The notes under the pieces: generated by a model | Seen by the model: only the letters and a program-made list of their open reading frames with translations | The model's database searches: none | What the model was told of the DNA's origin: nothing | From: Amycolatopsis echigonensis | GTDB taxonomy: Bacteria; Actinomycetota; Actinomycetes; Mycobacteriales; Pseudonocardiaceae | Length of the DNA stretch: 64,000 nt | Assembly: GCF_014174495.1 (NCBI RefSeq) | Contig: NZ_JACJHR010000019.1 | Coordinates: 62,001 to 126,000 of the forward strand | Direction of reading: 5' to 3' | Program-made: the position numbers and the translations under genes | Shown here: piece by piece, positions 7,883-16,235 of the stretch | How positions within the stretch are numbered: position 1 is the stretch's first letter | How the letters are laid out: each line of letters begins with the position of its first letter

Positions 7883-9166
7883 TCAGTTGCCACCGGGTCT
7901 GTCCGGCTGTGCTCGCTCCGGTGCGGGAGTCGCCGCGGCCATCGTGCTTCGGCGGGTGATCGGCGCCAGCGCCAGTCCGGTCGCCAGGAACACCGCCGCG
8001 AGGCCGAACCAACCTGCCTGGGTGCCGGTGCTCGCGAACCAGCCGAACAGGGAGGGCGCGACGACCAGGCTCAGATCGAATCCCATGTTGTAGAAGCCTT
8101 GGTATCGGCCGAGGGCCGACTCGGGCGCCAGGTCGTACAGGAAGCACCAGGAAGCGGTCGCGCACAGCACCTCGCCGCCGACGACGGCCAGTGCGATCCC
8201 GGCGATCGCGGCGGCAGCGATCACGCCGCGGTCGGCGAGTGCTCCGACCGGGAAGAGCACTGCGGCCACGGCGAGGAGGATCGCGCCGCACCGCGCCGCC
8301 CTGGCCGCTGCCGGCACGTCGGCCACCCTACGGCTCACCGGAAGTTGGAGGACTACGACGCCACTCGTCTGCAGGACAAGTGCCACGGACACCAGCCACA
8401 GCGGGACGTGCATCCGGCCGAGCACCCACAGCGGCAAGGCGATGGTGATCATCGATTCCGACAGCGTCAGCACGCCGTTGGCGATCGTCAGGAGCACGAA
8501 CCGGCGGTCCCGCAACACGTTCGAGCGGCCCGCGCCTGGCACGGCATGCCGAGTCGGCTCCGATGGCCGCGGCGTGGCGTGCTTGCCCGCCGTCCGGACC
8601 AGCAGGCCCGCGACCACGAAGGTCATCGCCTCGACGGCAAAGCTGATCCGGAATGCGACGATCGACCCGAAGGCCAATACCAGCGCGCCGAGGCTGAGGC
8701 CGACGACGATCGCGACGTTGCTCAGGGACTTCAGCACGGCTCGGTACGGCACCCGGTGTTCGGCATCGACGGCCCGTCCGATCAGCGCGCCGATCACGGC
8801 CGCGCTGCCTCGCCCGCACGCCACCAGCACGCTGAGCAGAACGAGTGCCAGCCAACCCGGGGCCATGGCCAAGCTCAGCGTGGCTATGCCCATCAGCCAC
8901 GCCAATGCCGCGTAAACGACATGTCCGTCGCGGCGATCGGCCAGCCATCCGATCAGCGGCCCCGCGGCGATCCCCGCCACCGCGGCGACGCTCATGCCGG
9001 CTCCGTAGACCGACGGCCGCAAGCCCACGTAGCGGATCAGGTAAATCGCCAGCGACGAGTAGGACAGGCCGGTGCCGAGGTAAAGGATCGACATCGAGAT
9101 CGCGAAGAACCGCTCCTGCTTCCCCTTGAGCTCGTTCAGCGACAGGGCGTCGCGCAAAGACCTCAT
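7883..9166 (-). CDS. MFS transporter, efflux-type
   Basis: A 427-residue major facilitator protein. About twelve hydrophobic segments are visible, with GWLADRRDGH as the loop 2-3 signature. Glycine-rich and alanine-rich helices and the absence of a sugar-porter signature suggest a drug-efflux-like member (DHA1 type). I chose ATG 9166 (MRSLRDALSLNEL) because coding character stops upstream, although the frame stays open much further. It is not obviously in an operon: the gene upstream on the same strand (GH25 lysozyme) ends 338 bp away, and a palindrome in that spacer (9266-9283) could be the operator of an unlinked regulator. Confidence 0.85.
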   Translation of the reverse strand: MRSLRDALSLNELKGKQERFFAISMSILYLGTGLSYSSLAIYLIRYVGLRPSVYGAGMSVAAVAGIAAGPLIGWLADRRDGHVVYAALAWLMGIATLSLAMAPGWLALVLLSVLVACGRGSAAVIGALIGRAVDAEHRVPYRAVLKSLSNVAIVVGLSLGALVLAFGSIVAFRISFAVEAMTFVVAGLLVRTAGKHATPRPSEPTRHAVPGAGRSNVLRDRRFVLLTIANGVLTLSESMITIALPLWVLGRMHVPLWLVSVALVLQTSGVVVLQLPVSRRVADVPAAARAARCGAILLAVAAVLFPVGALADRGVIAAAAIAGIALAVVGGEVLCATASWCFLYDLAPESALGRYQGFYNMGFDLSLVVAPSLFGWFASTGTQAGWFGLAAVFLATGLALAPITRRSTMAAATPAPERAQPDRPGGN

Positions 9167-9504
9167 GGACGAACCGTAGCAGCGGTCGGAACCCGAGGAA
9201 TGTACGTCGGCGCAGCGTGAATCTGCTGCGAAGGCCCACGCAGAAAACAGATGCAATCGTGGCAGGGTTTGATGTATCAAACCGAATTCGCGGCAGCTCT
9301 GGCCAGTGATCAGCGCGAGGCGATGGATAACGCCGCACTGCTGGTGGAGATGCTCTGGTGGATAGGTGAAAAAGATCGGCGAGCGCATCGAGAACATAGC
9401 CGCGAAGGAACCCCGCCAACGCGACTCGGCCACGCCCCCAGCCACCTGACGCACCAGTGGGATGATCTGCCTCGCGCGCCAGGTTCGGCTGTGCGGCACG
9501 GGAT
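9167..9504. other. Intergenic spacer with 18-bp palindrome at 9266-9283
   Basis: There is no gene I can support in this 338-bp stretch. The short open frames have no family character. It contains a near-perfect inverted repeat, GGTTTGAT-GT-ATCAAACC at 9266-9283, exactly 100 bp upstream of the MFS start. The repeat is unusually AT-rich for this genome and is operator-like. No adjacent regulator gene explains it. Confidence 0.5.
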
Positions 9505-11166
9505 TCAGTTGTAGGCGACTTGGGTGGTTCCGTTGGCGCTGTACCAGGTGATGGTTCCGTGCTGGAAGGTGTTGCGGCGGCCGCCGGTGATGCCGTATTC
9601 GTCGCTGGTGGGGTAGCCGAGCGGGCCTTTTTCCCAGCCGAGCGCGGCCCACTTTTGCCGGATGGCTCCGTGGATGGATTGTGCGCCGGTGGCGGGGGTC
9701 CAGTAGACGGAGGCGCCTTGGGCTCCGTTGAAGTGGTTGTAGCGGCCGGTTCCGTCGGGGGTGCCGGTTTCGTCGGTGGTGGGGTAGCCCAGTCCGCGTT
9801 CCCAGCCGAGCGCGGCCCATTTCTGCCGGATGGCTCCGTGGATGGATTGTGCGCCGGTGGCGGGGGTCCAGTAGACGGAGGCGCCTTGGGCTCCGTTGAA
9901 GTGGTTGTAGCGGCCGGTTCCGTCGGGGGTGCCGGTTTCGTCGGTGGTGGGGTAGCCCAGTCCGCGTTCCCAGCCCAGTGCCGCCCATTTGTCCCGGATG
10001 GCGCCGTGGATCGATCGGGCGCCGGTCGTCGAGGTCCAGTAGATCGAGGCTGAGTTGGTGAAGTGGTTGTAGCTGCCGGAGGCGTCGGGAGTGAGGGTTT
10101 CGTCGGTGGTGGGCAGCCCGAGGAAGCCGGTGGGGCCGGCGAGTTCCTGGTAGTGCTGGGCGATCGCTCCGTGGACGGCGTAGGCGCCGGTCGGCGGGTT
10201 GTAGCCGATGACGCCGTACTGGTAGTTCTGCGCCCATCCGCCTGCGGCCGGGTACCGGGTGCCGACAGGGCTGCCGAGGTAGGAGGCGGGGCCGCCGAGA
10301 GCGTTGTAGTGCTCGGTGATCTTGTCCGGTTCGGCCCCTGTGGCCAGGGCCTGCAGGTCGCTGACGCTGCCGTTGAACACGTCCTGGTCTCCCGGGAACG
10401 TGCCTGAGGATGCGGTCTGGTTGAAGGTGTAGTCCGTCCAGCTGGCGGGCATCGTGACGGTACCGGCGATCCACAGTGGATCGTTGGCGAAGCCGGGGTT
10501 GTTGCCGGTGCAGTGGTTCCACCAGCCGTTGGTGGTGTAGATGACCGGCCAGCGGTTGGTGCGGTCGTGGATCGTGGTGGTGAAGTCGGTGATCCAGGCG
10601 GAGATCTGGGCCGGGGTCATGTTGTAGCACCAGCCGGTCCAGTCCGCGGTGCTGTAGGGGTTGTACTCGATGTCCAGCACGGGCGGGAGGGTTTTCCCGT
10701 CGGCGACCCAGCCGCCGCCGTGGCTGAGGAAGAACTGGGCCTGCGCCGCGCCGGTCGAGGTGTCGGGGAGTCCGAAGTGGTAGGCGCCGCGCAGGATTCC
10801 GGCGTTCGCGGAGCCGGCGTAGTTGGCGGTGAACTGCGGGTCGACGTAGGTCGTGCTCTCGGTGGCTTTCAGGTACGCGAACTTCGCGCCGTTGCCCGCG
10901 GCCGCGCCCCAGTCCACGGTGCCCTGGTAGTGGGAGACGTCCATGCCCGGCGTCGTCACGCCCGAGGCCATGGCGGTGCGCGGGGCGGTTTTCGGCGTCG
11001 CGGTGGGATCCTTGCCGATCGTGGAGCCCAGGTAGTCCGAGTCCGGATGCGCGGGTGCGCTCGGGCTCGTTGAGTCAGTTGACGCCGCGGCCGGTGTCCC
11101 GGCCAGCGCACAGGTGAGCAACACGGAGACCGCGCCAGCGCTCACTGCACCACGAATCCATCCCAC
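9505..11166 (-). CDS. Secreted GH25 lysozyme with C-terminal LGFP repeats
   Basis: A 553-residue exported protein. A signal peptide covers about residues 1-28 (hydrophobic AVSVLLTCALAG, then AAAS). A GH25 (Chalaropsis-type) muramidase domain spans about residues 70-265: GMDVSHYQG at its start, AYLKATEST, and LDIEYNPYS with the catalytic acid pair. The remaining 290 residues are about five LGFP-type repeats of 53-56 residues (pattern GAIRxKWAALGWERGLGYPTT), which in actinobacteria are thought to attach proteins to the cell wall. It probably remodels the cell's own peptidoglycan or lyses competitors. Two of the repeats are identical at DNA level over 152 bp (separate entry). GH25 call firm; biological target inferred. 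Confidence 0.92.
   Translation of the reverse strand: MGWIRGAVSAGAVSVLLTCALAGTPAAASTDSTSPSAPAHPDSDYLGSTIGKDPTATPKTAPRTAMASGVTTPGMDVSHYQGTVDWGAAAGNGAKFAYLKATESTTYVDPQFTANYAGSANAGILRGAYHFGLPDTSTGAAQAQFFLSHGGGWVADGKTLPPVLDIEYNPYSTADWTGWCYNMTPAQISAWITDFTTTIHDRTNRWPVIYTTNGWWNHCTGNNPGFANDPLWIAGTVTMPASWTDYTFNQTASSGTFPGDQDVFNGSVSDLQALATGAEPDKITEHYNALGGPASYLGSPVGTRYPAAGGWAQNYQYGVIGYNPPTGAYAVHGAIAQHYQELAGPTGFLGLPTTDETLTPDASGSYNHFTNSASIYWTSTTGARSIHGAIRDKWAALGWERGLGYPTTDETGTPDGTGRYNHFNGAQGASVYWTPATGAQSIHGAIRQKWAALGWERGLGYPTTDETGTPDGTGRYNHFNGAQGASVYWTPATGAQSIHGAIRQKWAALGWEKGPLGYPTSDEYGITGGRRNTFQHGTITWYSANGTTQVAYN
9656..9975. repeat. Tandem 168-bp DNA repeat inside LGFP region
   Basis: Bases 9656-9807 are identical to 9824-9975 (152 bp, offset 168 bp = 56 codons). 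A more diverged third unit follows from about 9992, and a shorter one lies before 9656. The perfect identity points to recent duplication or gene conversion within the LGFP array. It is a likely site of copy-number change and of assembly collapse. Confidence 0.9.
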
Positions 11167-11295
11167 CGCAAACCTCCACCGGGTATCCGTTCACACCGCT
11201 ATCGCCGGGAGCCCGCAAGCGTTACCGAGGTCGTACGGAAATCACCCGCGACGCAAGGAAATCCGGCAGCCACCTTTCGGCGCGGCCCGCCTCGG

Positions 11296-11391
11296 TCAGT
11301 GGGGGGCGGCGGATTCGTGGAGGCCGTAGAGGCGGCCGTCGCGGATGGCGTAGACGGTGGCGGGGTGTGCGGTGGCTTGCCAGGCGGTTCC
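11296..11391 (-). pseudogene. Possible 3' remnant of a lost gene
   Basis: The 323-bp spacer 11167-11489 holds no intact gene. In one - strand frame the last 30 codons before a TGA at 11296 read like a real protein end (TAWQATAHPATVYAIRDGRLYG, ending LHESAAPH). This resembles the final strands of SnoaL/NTF2-like proteins, where an RDG motif is common. No start or upstream body can be joined to it. A decayed gene is my inference; it may be coincidence. Confidence 0.25.
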
Positions 11392-11489
11392 GCTCGAGTC
11401 CGGCGGTGAACTGCTCCCCGTTCGCGGTCCTCGGCACTGCAGGAGAGACGCTCGGTCAGCTGGAGCCGGAGCGTTTCGAGTGCTGCGGC

Positions 11490-12089
11490 TCAGGGTTGTT
11501 CGTCCGCGAGAGCGACGGCGCGCCTCTCGGGGACTCCCAGCAGCAGCAGGCTCGTGATCGTCGCCGCTCGGGCGCCGAGGGACTCGTTCGACCGGTCGCT
11601 GTCCGCGATGGAGAACACGATGCCGTAGGCGAGCTGGCTCAGAATGTCCGCGGGCAAGTGCTGTGCGAACACCTTGCTGTCCTGGCCCCGCTTCACCAGG
11701 TCGGCGAGCAGTTCGTCGAGTGGCCCGAGCAGGCCGTGGATCGCCTCGCCGTACTCGCCGCGGCGCAGCGCCAGCAGCACGCGGTACCGGTGCGCCACCG
11801 GCCAGACGCGGCTGACGAATTCGACCCATGTCGCGTCCGCTTTCGCGGCGGAGGCGTCGGCTTCGGCGAGCACCGCTGTCATCTCGGCGACGGCCCGTTC
11901 CGTGAGTGTCCGGATCAGGTCGAGGCGCGAGGGGAAGTGGCCGTAGACGGTGCGGCGGACGACGCCGGCGGCGGAGGCGATGTCGCCCATGCCGGCGTCG
12001 GGGTTCTCTCCCAGCAGGTCGAGGGCGACGTCGAGGATGCGCTCGCGGGTCTCGTTCGTCGAGCGCGCGCGGGAGGACTCGGCAGGCAC
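11490..12089 (-). CDS. TetR family transcriptional regulator of epoxide hydrolase
   Basis: A 199-residue TetR repressor. The helix-turn-helix reads NETRERILDVALDLL, then MGDIASAAGVVRRTVYGHF. The C-terminal ligand domain contains YRVLLALRRGEYGEAI. I prefer GTG 12089 (VPAESSRARS). The frame is open to 12137, but those extra 16 codons are made of the palindromic operators themselves. It is divergent from the epoxide hydrolase gene across a 100-bp spacer holding two near-identical palindromes, so it almost certainly controls itself and that gene. The inducer is probably the epoxide or a related xenobiotic. Confidence 0.88.
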   Translation of the reverse strand: MPAESSRARSTNETRERILDVALDLLGENPDAGMGDIASAAGVVRRTVYGHFPSRLDLIRTLTERAVAEMTAVLAEADASAAKADATWVEFVSRVWPVAHRYRVLLALRRGEYGEAIHGLLGPLDELLADLVKRGQDSKVFAQHLPADILSQLAYGIVFSIADSDRSNESLGARAATITSLLLLGVPERRAVALADEQP

Positions 12090-12095
12090 TCCGCC

Positions 12096-12147
12096 ATCAT
12101 TGCACACTGGTGTGCAATGATGGCGTAGGTTGCACACCAGTGTGCAA
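12096..12147. promoter_or_regulatory. Two TetR operators (TTGCACAC..GTGTGCAA)
   Basis: Site 1 is TTGCACACTGGTGTGCAA at 12100-12117, with symmetry extending to 12096-12121 (12-bp arms, TG centre). Site 2 is TTGCACACCAGTGTGCAA at 12130-12147. The 8-bp arms are identical and the centres are 30 bp apart, about three helical turns. This would place two repressor dimers on the same DNA face. Confidence 0.9.
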
Positions 12148-12189
12148 TGAAGAGTTGCGCTGTGCTTCGACGTTCAGGAGAAGAAGCCC

Positions 12190-13347
12190 ATGACCGCACC
12201 GACGTCGCCGGCCCTCGTCCGCCCGTTCGCCGTCTCGATCCCGGATGAGGAGATCGACGAGCTGAAGCACCGGCTGGCCAGAACTCGATGGCCGGATCCG
12301 GAAACGGTGGACGACTGGTCGCAAGGCGTTCGCGTGGAGAACGCCAGAGCACTCGTCGGCTACTGGGAGCACGGCTACGATTGGCGGCGTTTCGAGGCCG
12401 AACTCAATCGCTACCCGCAGTTCCTGACCGAGATCGACGGACTGGACATCCATTTCGTCCACGTCAGGTCCCGGAATCCCGGTGCGCTGCCGCTGCTGCT
12501 CACGCACGGATGGCCGGGCTCGATCGCCGAGTTCCTGAAACTGATCGGACCGCTGACCGACCCGGTTTCGTTCGGCGGGGACGCCGCCGATTCCTTCGAC
12601 GTCGTCATCCCGTCGCTCCCCGGATTCGGGTTCTCCCAAAAGCCCGCGGAAACCGGGTGGACGGTGTCGCGCATCGCCAGCGCGTGGGCCGAGCTGATGA
12701 AGCGTCTCGGCTACTCGAGGTGGGCCGCGCAAGGCGGGGATTGGGGCGCGGTCGTCACCACTGCTCTCGGGGTCATGCAGCCTGAAGGGCTGCTCGGAAT
12801 TCACCTGAACACCCAATACGCTTTTCCCGAACAGATTCCCGACAGCTTGTCGCCCGAACAGCGCGACGCGGTCGAGACCCTTGCCCGCTACACCGGCGAG
12901 CTCGGCGGGTCGAACCACCTGCAGGGCACGAAACCGGAGACCGCCGGATTCGCGCTGGCGGACTCTCCCGCTGGCCAGGCCGCCTGGATTTACGAGAAAT
13001 TCCAGTCCAAGACCGACAATGATGGGCTCGCCGAGGACGCCCTCAGCATCGACGACATGCTCGACGCGATCTCCCTTTATTGGTTTACCAACGCCGCGGC
13101 GTCGTCCGCCCGCATTTACTGGGAGAACCGATCGGCCACCTTCGCCGGCCCGAAGCTGACTCTTCCGGTCGCGGTGACTGTCTTCCCGCGGGACATCCCG
13201 CGCTTGCCGCGAAGCTGGATAGAAGACACCTACCGCAATCTGATCCACTACGGCGAGGCCCAGAAGGGCGGGCATTTCGCGGCCTGGGAACAGCCTGAAA
13301 TCCTGGTCCGCGAAATCCGCACCGGCCTGCGGTCCCTTCGTTCTTGA
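12190..13347 (+). CDS. Epoxide hydrolase (EHN/alpha-beta hydrolase)
   Basis: A 385-residue microsomal-type epoxide hydrolase that opens epoxides to diols. The N-terminal EHN domain (about residues 8-110) begins with RPFAVSIPDEEIDELKHRL. The alpha/beta-hydrolase core has THGWPGS (oxyanion hole), VIPSLPGFGFS, and GGDWGA with the nucleophile Asp at about residue 184. The C-terminal catalytic His lies in GGHFAAWEQPE. Length and motifs fit the family. AGGAGAAG precedes the ATG. Transcription is probably repressed by the divergent TetR protein through the two operators at 12096-12147. It is a stand-alone gene, ended by the hairpin at 13404. Confidence 0.93.
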   Translation: MTAPTSPALVRPFAVSIPDEEIDELKHRLARTRWPDPETVDDWSQGVRVENARALVGYWEHGYDWRRFEAELNRYPQFLTEIDGLDIHFVHVRSRNPGALPLLLTHGWPGSIAEFLKLIGPLTDPVSFGGDAADSFDVVIPSLPGFGFSQKPAETGWTVSRIASAWAELMKRLGYSRWAAQGGDWGAVVTTALGVMQPEGLLGIHLNTQYAFPEQIPDSLSPEQRDAVETLARYTGELGGSNHLQGTKPETAGFALADSPAGQAAWIYEKFQSKTDNDGLAEDALSIDDMLDAISLYWFTNAAASSARIYWENRSATFAGPKLTLPVAVTVFPRDIPRLPRSWIEDTYRNLIHYGEAQKGGHFAAWEQPEILVREIRTGLRSLRS

Positions 13348-13403
13348 CGCACGAATTCCGGCAGCAGGTCGTGCCGGTTGGCGCTCCCTTCTGCGGATTG
13401 TTC

Positions 13404-13460
13404 CGCAGTGCGGGCAGGCCGCCTCGTCCGAGGCGAGCCTGCCCGCACTGCGCGGAAAGA
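13404..13460. terminator. Bidirectional terminator between convergent genes
   Basis: A very long hairpin: outer arms GCAGTGCGGGCAGGC / GCCTGCCCGCACTGC and inner arms CGCCTCG / CGAGGCG with a TC loop. It lies 60 bp after the epoxide hydrolase stop and 50 bp after the 3' end of the BNR-protein gene on the other strand. Confidence 0.88.
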
Positions 13461-13507
13461 CCTCCGTTTCGCTGGCGTCGTGACAGGGGCTGCCGCGACG
13501 CGTGCGG

Positions 13508-15094
13508 TCAGTGCACCGAGTTGCTGAAAATGTCCGAGCGGCCCGCGGTCGCGATCGGCTGGGACATTCCGTAGAACGGCGTGAACGACGTGCCTCGGCG
13601 GGCGAGTCCGGTGTAGTCGCCCAGGAAGTAGCCGCCCGCGTCCGGGGCGGTGGTGTAGTCGAACGATCCGGTGGAGGACAGCCTCGTCTGGCCGCCCGCG
13701 GTCCACGACGCCGGGTTGGTGCAGTCGGTCGTGGTCGCGTGGCAGTGCACGACGTAGGCGTCGGCCAGGCCGGGCTGGGCGGCGGTCGCGTTCTGCAGGT
13801 CGTAGTAGGTCAGTCCGACGGTGCCGTCGGCCGACACCTGGATCTGCGGCACGAACGCCGGGGTGCCGCCGGGCGACTGGTCGGCGCGGATGGTGGTGCT
13901 CCAGGTGAGGCCGCCGTCCGTGGACTGCGCGAAGGCGATCTTCGACGTGCCGTTGGCGAACCGGCCGTCCTGCCACACGGCGTAGATCGCGCCGGTGACC
14001 GGGTTCGCGGCGAACTCGGGCAGGTCGTCGCTCGAGCGGACCGGGTGCCCGGCGATCGACACCGGTGCGACCTGCTGGACGTCGATTCCGATGGCGTCGG
14101 ACCAGGTCGCGCCGCCGTCAGTGGAGCGGACGAGGGCGGCGGTGGAGGTGGAGTTGCCCGCGCAGTGCTGTCCGCCGTGCGTGTACAGGCACTTGCCGCC
14201 CTTGTTGGTGATGAGGTTGAAGCCGTCGATCAGCACGCCTTTCGCCGGGCCGGTGGTGGGCACGACGATCTGGTTGCCGATGGTCTGGTCGTTCTGCCCG
14301 GGGTCGTAGATGATCCGCCCGGTGCTCCACGTCGCGCCCTGGTCGGCGGTCGAGGAGAAGTACGACGGTCCGCGGTAGGCGATGCTGTGCAGGAAGGCGT
14401 CGGGATTGGCGTGCGACTGCGGGGAGACGAGCTGGTCCCAGACGGCGTACGCGCTGGAGGCCTTGAACGGGTCGGCGGTCACCGACTCCTTGTCGTTGAG
14501 GACGGTGTCCGACCGGTCCAGCCGGGCCGTGACGGGTGTCTGCCAGTGGTCTCCGCCGTCGAGGGAGCGGCTGATCATGATCGAGCTGGCGCCGCCGAAC
14601 GCGGGGCCGCCGGTGTCGAAGGAGTCGGCGATCGAGTAGACGACCTTGCCGTCGGCGGAGAAACTGACCCACGGGTCGGTGGAGCGCATGAAGTAGCCGG
14701 GCGAGCCCGGTGCGGCGCCGGCGCAGCGCGAGAACGCCGGTTGCGACGCGGCGAGCGTCCAGGTCGCGCCGCCGTTGCGCGAGACGACGTTCGTCAGGCC
14801 GTTCGAGCCGCCGTCGTTCCAGCGGTCCTGCTGGAACGAGCCGACCAGGTGGGCCGGATCCGCCGGGTCCGCCGCGACGTGCGGTTCCACTTCGGCGCCG
14901 GGGTAGTTGACACTGCCGGCCGCGGTCTGTTGCGCGACGAGCGCCGAACACGCGCCGGCGAGGGGGTGGTCGGGAACTTGGACCGGCGCCGAGGCCGCGA
15001 GCGGCCCGGCCGACGCCAGGCCGGCTCCGGCGAGGACGGCGAGCATGCTGGATCCCAGCACGAACGCGCGACGGGAGGAACGAGACGCAGTCAT
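13508..15094 (-). CDS. Tat-exported BNR-repeat (sialidase-fold) protein
   Basis: A 528-residue exported protein. The N-terminus (TASRSSRRAFVLGSSMLAVL) fits a twin-arginine signal. The body has repeated Asp-box motifs typical of six-bladed beta-propellers: SRNGGATWT, SRSLDGGDHWQ, STADQGATWS, STDGGATWS, STDGGLTWS. Sialidases use an Arg triad plus Tyr and Glu, which I could not assign. It may therefore be another BNR glycosidase or a non-catalytic propeller; the generic family name is exo-alpha-sialidase. ATG 15094 is chosen because the Tat motif follows it directly. Upstream lies a 21-bp perfect palindrome (15226-15246). Confidence 0.75.
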   Translation of the reverse strand: MTASRSSRRAFVLGSSMLAVLAGAGLASAGPLAASAPVQVPDHPLAGACSALVAQQTAAGSVNYPGAEVEPHVAADPADPAHLVGSFQQDRWNDGGSNGLTNVVSRNGGATWTLAASQPAFSRCAGAAPGSPGYFMRSTDPWVSFSADGKVVYSIADSFDTGGPAFGGASSIMISRSLDGGDHWQTPVTARLDRSDTVLNDKESVTADPFKASSAYAVWDQLVSPQSHANPDAFLHSIAYRGPSYFSSTADQGATWSTGRIIYDPGQNDQTIGNQIVVPTTGPAKGVLIDGFNLITNKGGKCLYTHGGQHCAGNSTSTAALVRSTDGGATWSDAIGIDVQQVAPVSIAGHPVRSSDDLPEFAANPVTGAIYAVWQDGRFANGTSKIAFAQSTDGGLTWSTTIRADQSPGGTPAFVPQIQVSADGTVGLTYYDLQNATAAQPGLADAYVVHCHATTTDCTNPASWTAGGQTRLSSTGSFDYTTAPDAGGYFLGDYTGLARRGTSFTPFYGMSQPIATAGRSDIFSNSVH

Positions 15095-15225
15095 CGTGAC
15101 ACCTCTCCGTGGGACGGGGGAGACGGTCCGCGCGGTCCCACGTCGGAGGCGGACCATGAGGGAGTCGTTCGCCGGAGGCGCGGTCGTTACATGATCGCGC
15201 CGAATGAGGGATGGGTTGCGCCGCA

Positions 15226-15246
15226 ACGATCTTCGGCGAAGATCGT
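15226..15246. promoter_or_regulatory. 21-bp perfect palindrome in 402-bp spacer
   Basis: Arms ACGATCTTCG and CGAAGATCGT surround a single central G, about 130 bp upstream of the BNR-protein start. It could be an operator of an unlinked regulator or a small hairpin. The remaining spacer (15095-15496) holds no supportable intact gene apart from the possible remnant at 15342-15452. Confidence 0.5.
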
Positions 15247-15341
15247 CTAGTGTGGACGGTTCGCGGTCCGGCGGGGAGTTTCCGCTGGACCCGGGTCTCC
15301 GGTTCGCCGTGGGGGAGACGGTCAGCATCGGCTCGGGCCGG

Positions 15342-15452
15342 TCAAGCGATGCCGTCGACGACCAGCGCACGGCTTTCTGGTGCGCCGCCGGACAATTTGT
15401 CCGTCATGGGTGTTTCGACGATGCCTGGGCGGATCGTGGTGCTCTTTCTGCG
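15342..15452 (-). pseudogene. Possible SDR C-terminal remnant
   Basis: A - strand frame ending with a stop at 15342 reads IRPGIVETPMTDKLSG and continues to SRALVVDGIA. PGxVxTPM is the classical segment after the active site of short-chain dehydrogenases. Upstream residues in the same frame are Arg-rich and not SDR-like, so if genuine this is a decayed fragment. It lies next to the TetR-controlled lipid operon that contains an intact SDR. Confidence 0.3.
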
Positions 15453-15496
15453 TGCGCGTTGGGCCCGCTGGCCGCGCCGGAAAATTCCCTCCGCCC

Positions 15497-16186
15497 TCAC
15501 TGGAGCGCGTCGTCCAGCCCGATGCCCGTCCCCGCCGCCCGGGCTGTGGTTTCGATCAGGGCGCACGCCGCGTTCGTGAGGAATTCGCCGAGTGCTTCGG
15601 CGGTGCTTCGGGATTCCGGGTGCGCGACCCAGCGGTTGACGACGCTGTCCACCAGGCCGACGAGCCCGAACGCCAGGTTGTCCGCCGTCCCTTGGGGTTG
15701 CTCGGCGCCCTCGCCGCGGGACAGCAGAGTCGCCGAGATGAGCGCGCTGACGTTGAGGGCGATGGCGGTCTTCGTCCCGGTCACCGCGCGCGAGCCGACC
15801 GACCGGCGGGTCGCCGAGCCCAGGCTGAGGAACAGGTGCAGGTGCGGATGCCGGGTCACCCAGTCCACATAGGTCTCGATCGCCGCGCGCACCGCTTCCC
15901 GGATGGTGCCGCTCGGTGCGAGCGCCGGGGAGATCGACCGCATCAAGTCGTCGATGATGCGGCCGCGGATCTGCTCGTCCAGGTCGTCGCGGTCGCGGAA
16001 CAGCCGGTAGACCACTGAGCGCGGGATCTCCGCCTCGGCGGCGATGGCCGCGACGCCGACGTCGCCGCCTTCCCGGTCGATGAGTTCGAGCGCCGCCGCG
16101 AGGAGCCGTTCATGGCGCGCGCTGCGGTGCTCGTCCCACCGGGTGTCCCGGCCGTCGCCGCTGCTCGCCAATTTCGGGGCCTTCAT
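15497..16186 (-). CDS. TetR family regulator of lipid-degradation operon
   Basis: A 229-residue TetR-type regulator. The N-terminal helix-turn-helix is RHERLLAAALELIDREGG, then VGVAAIAAEAEIPRSVVYRLF, with RDRDDLDEQI after it. The C-terminal domain contains YVDWVTRHPHLHLFLSLG, resembling the TetR group that controls acyl-CoA or sterol catabolism in mycobacteria. I chose ATG 16186 (MKAPKLASSG); the longer frame to 16360 crosses the divergent promoter and operator. The palindrome at 16240-16256 in the spacer is its likely binding site. The effector is probably an acyl-CoA. Confidence 0.85.
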   Translation of the reverse strand: MKAPKLASSGDGRDTRWDEHRSARHERLLAAALELIDREGGDVGVAAIAAEAEIPRSVVYRLFRDRDDLDEQIRGRIIDDLMRSISPALAPSGTIREAVRAAIETYVDWVTRHPHLHLFLSLGSATRRSVGSRAVTGTKTAIALNVSALISATLLSRGEGAEQPQGTADNLAFGLVGLVDSVVNRWVAHPESRSTAEALGEFLTNAACALIETTARAAGTGIGLDDALQ

Positions 16187-16235
16187 CGACCGGATCCTAA
16201 CGCCGCGAGCGCGCGCAACCGGCGCGGCCCGGCTC

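Noticed and set aside
9251..9514. 87-codon + strand frame in the spacer before the MFS gene
   Set aside because: No ribosome-binding site, no family resemblance, and it overlaps the 3' end of the lysozyme gene; treated as spacer.
9600..10100. Regularly spaced repeats that could suggest a CRISPR-like array
   Set aside because: The units are 168 bp, in frame, and encode LGFP protein repeats with no spacers.
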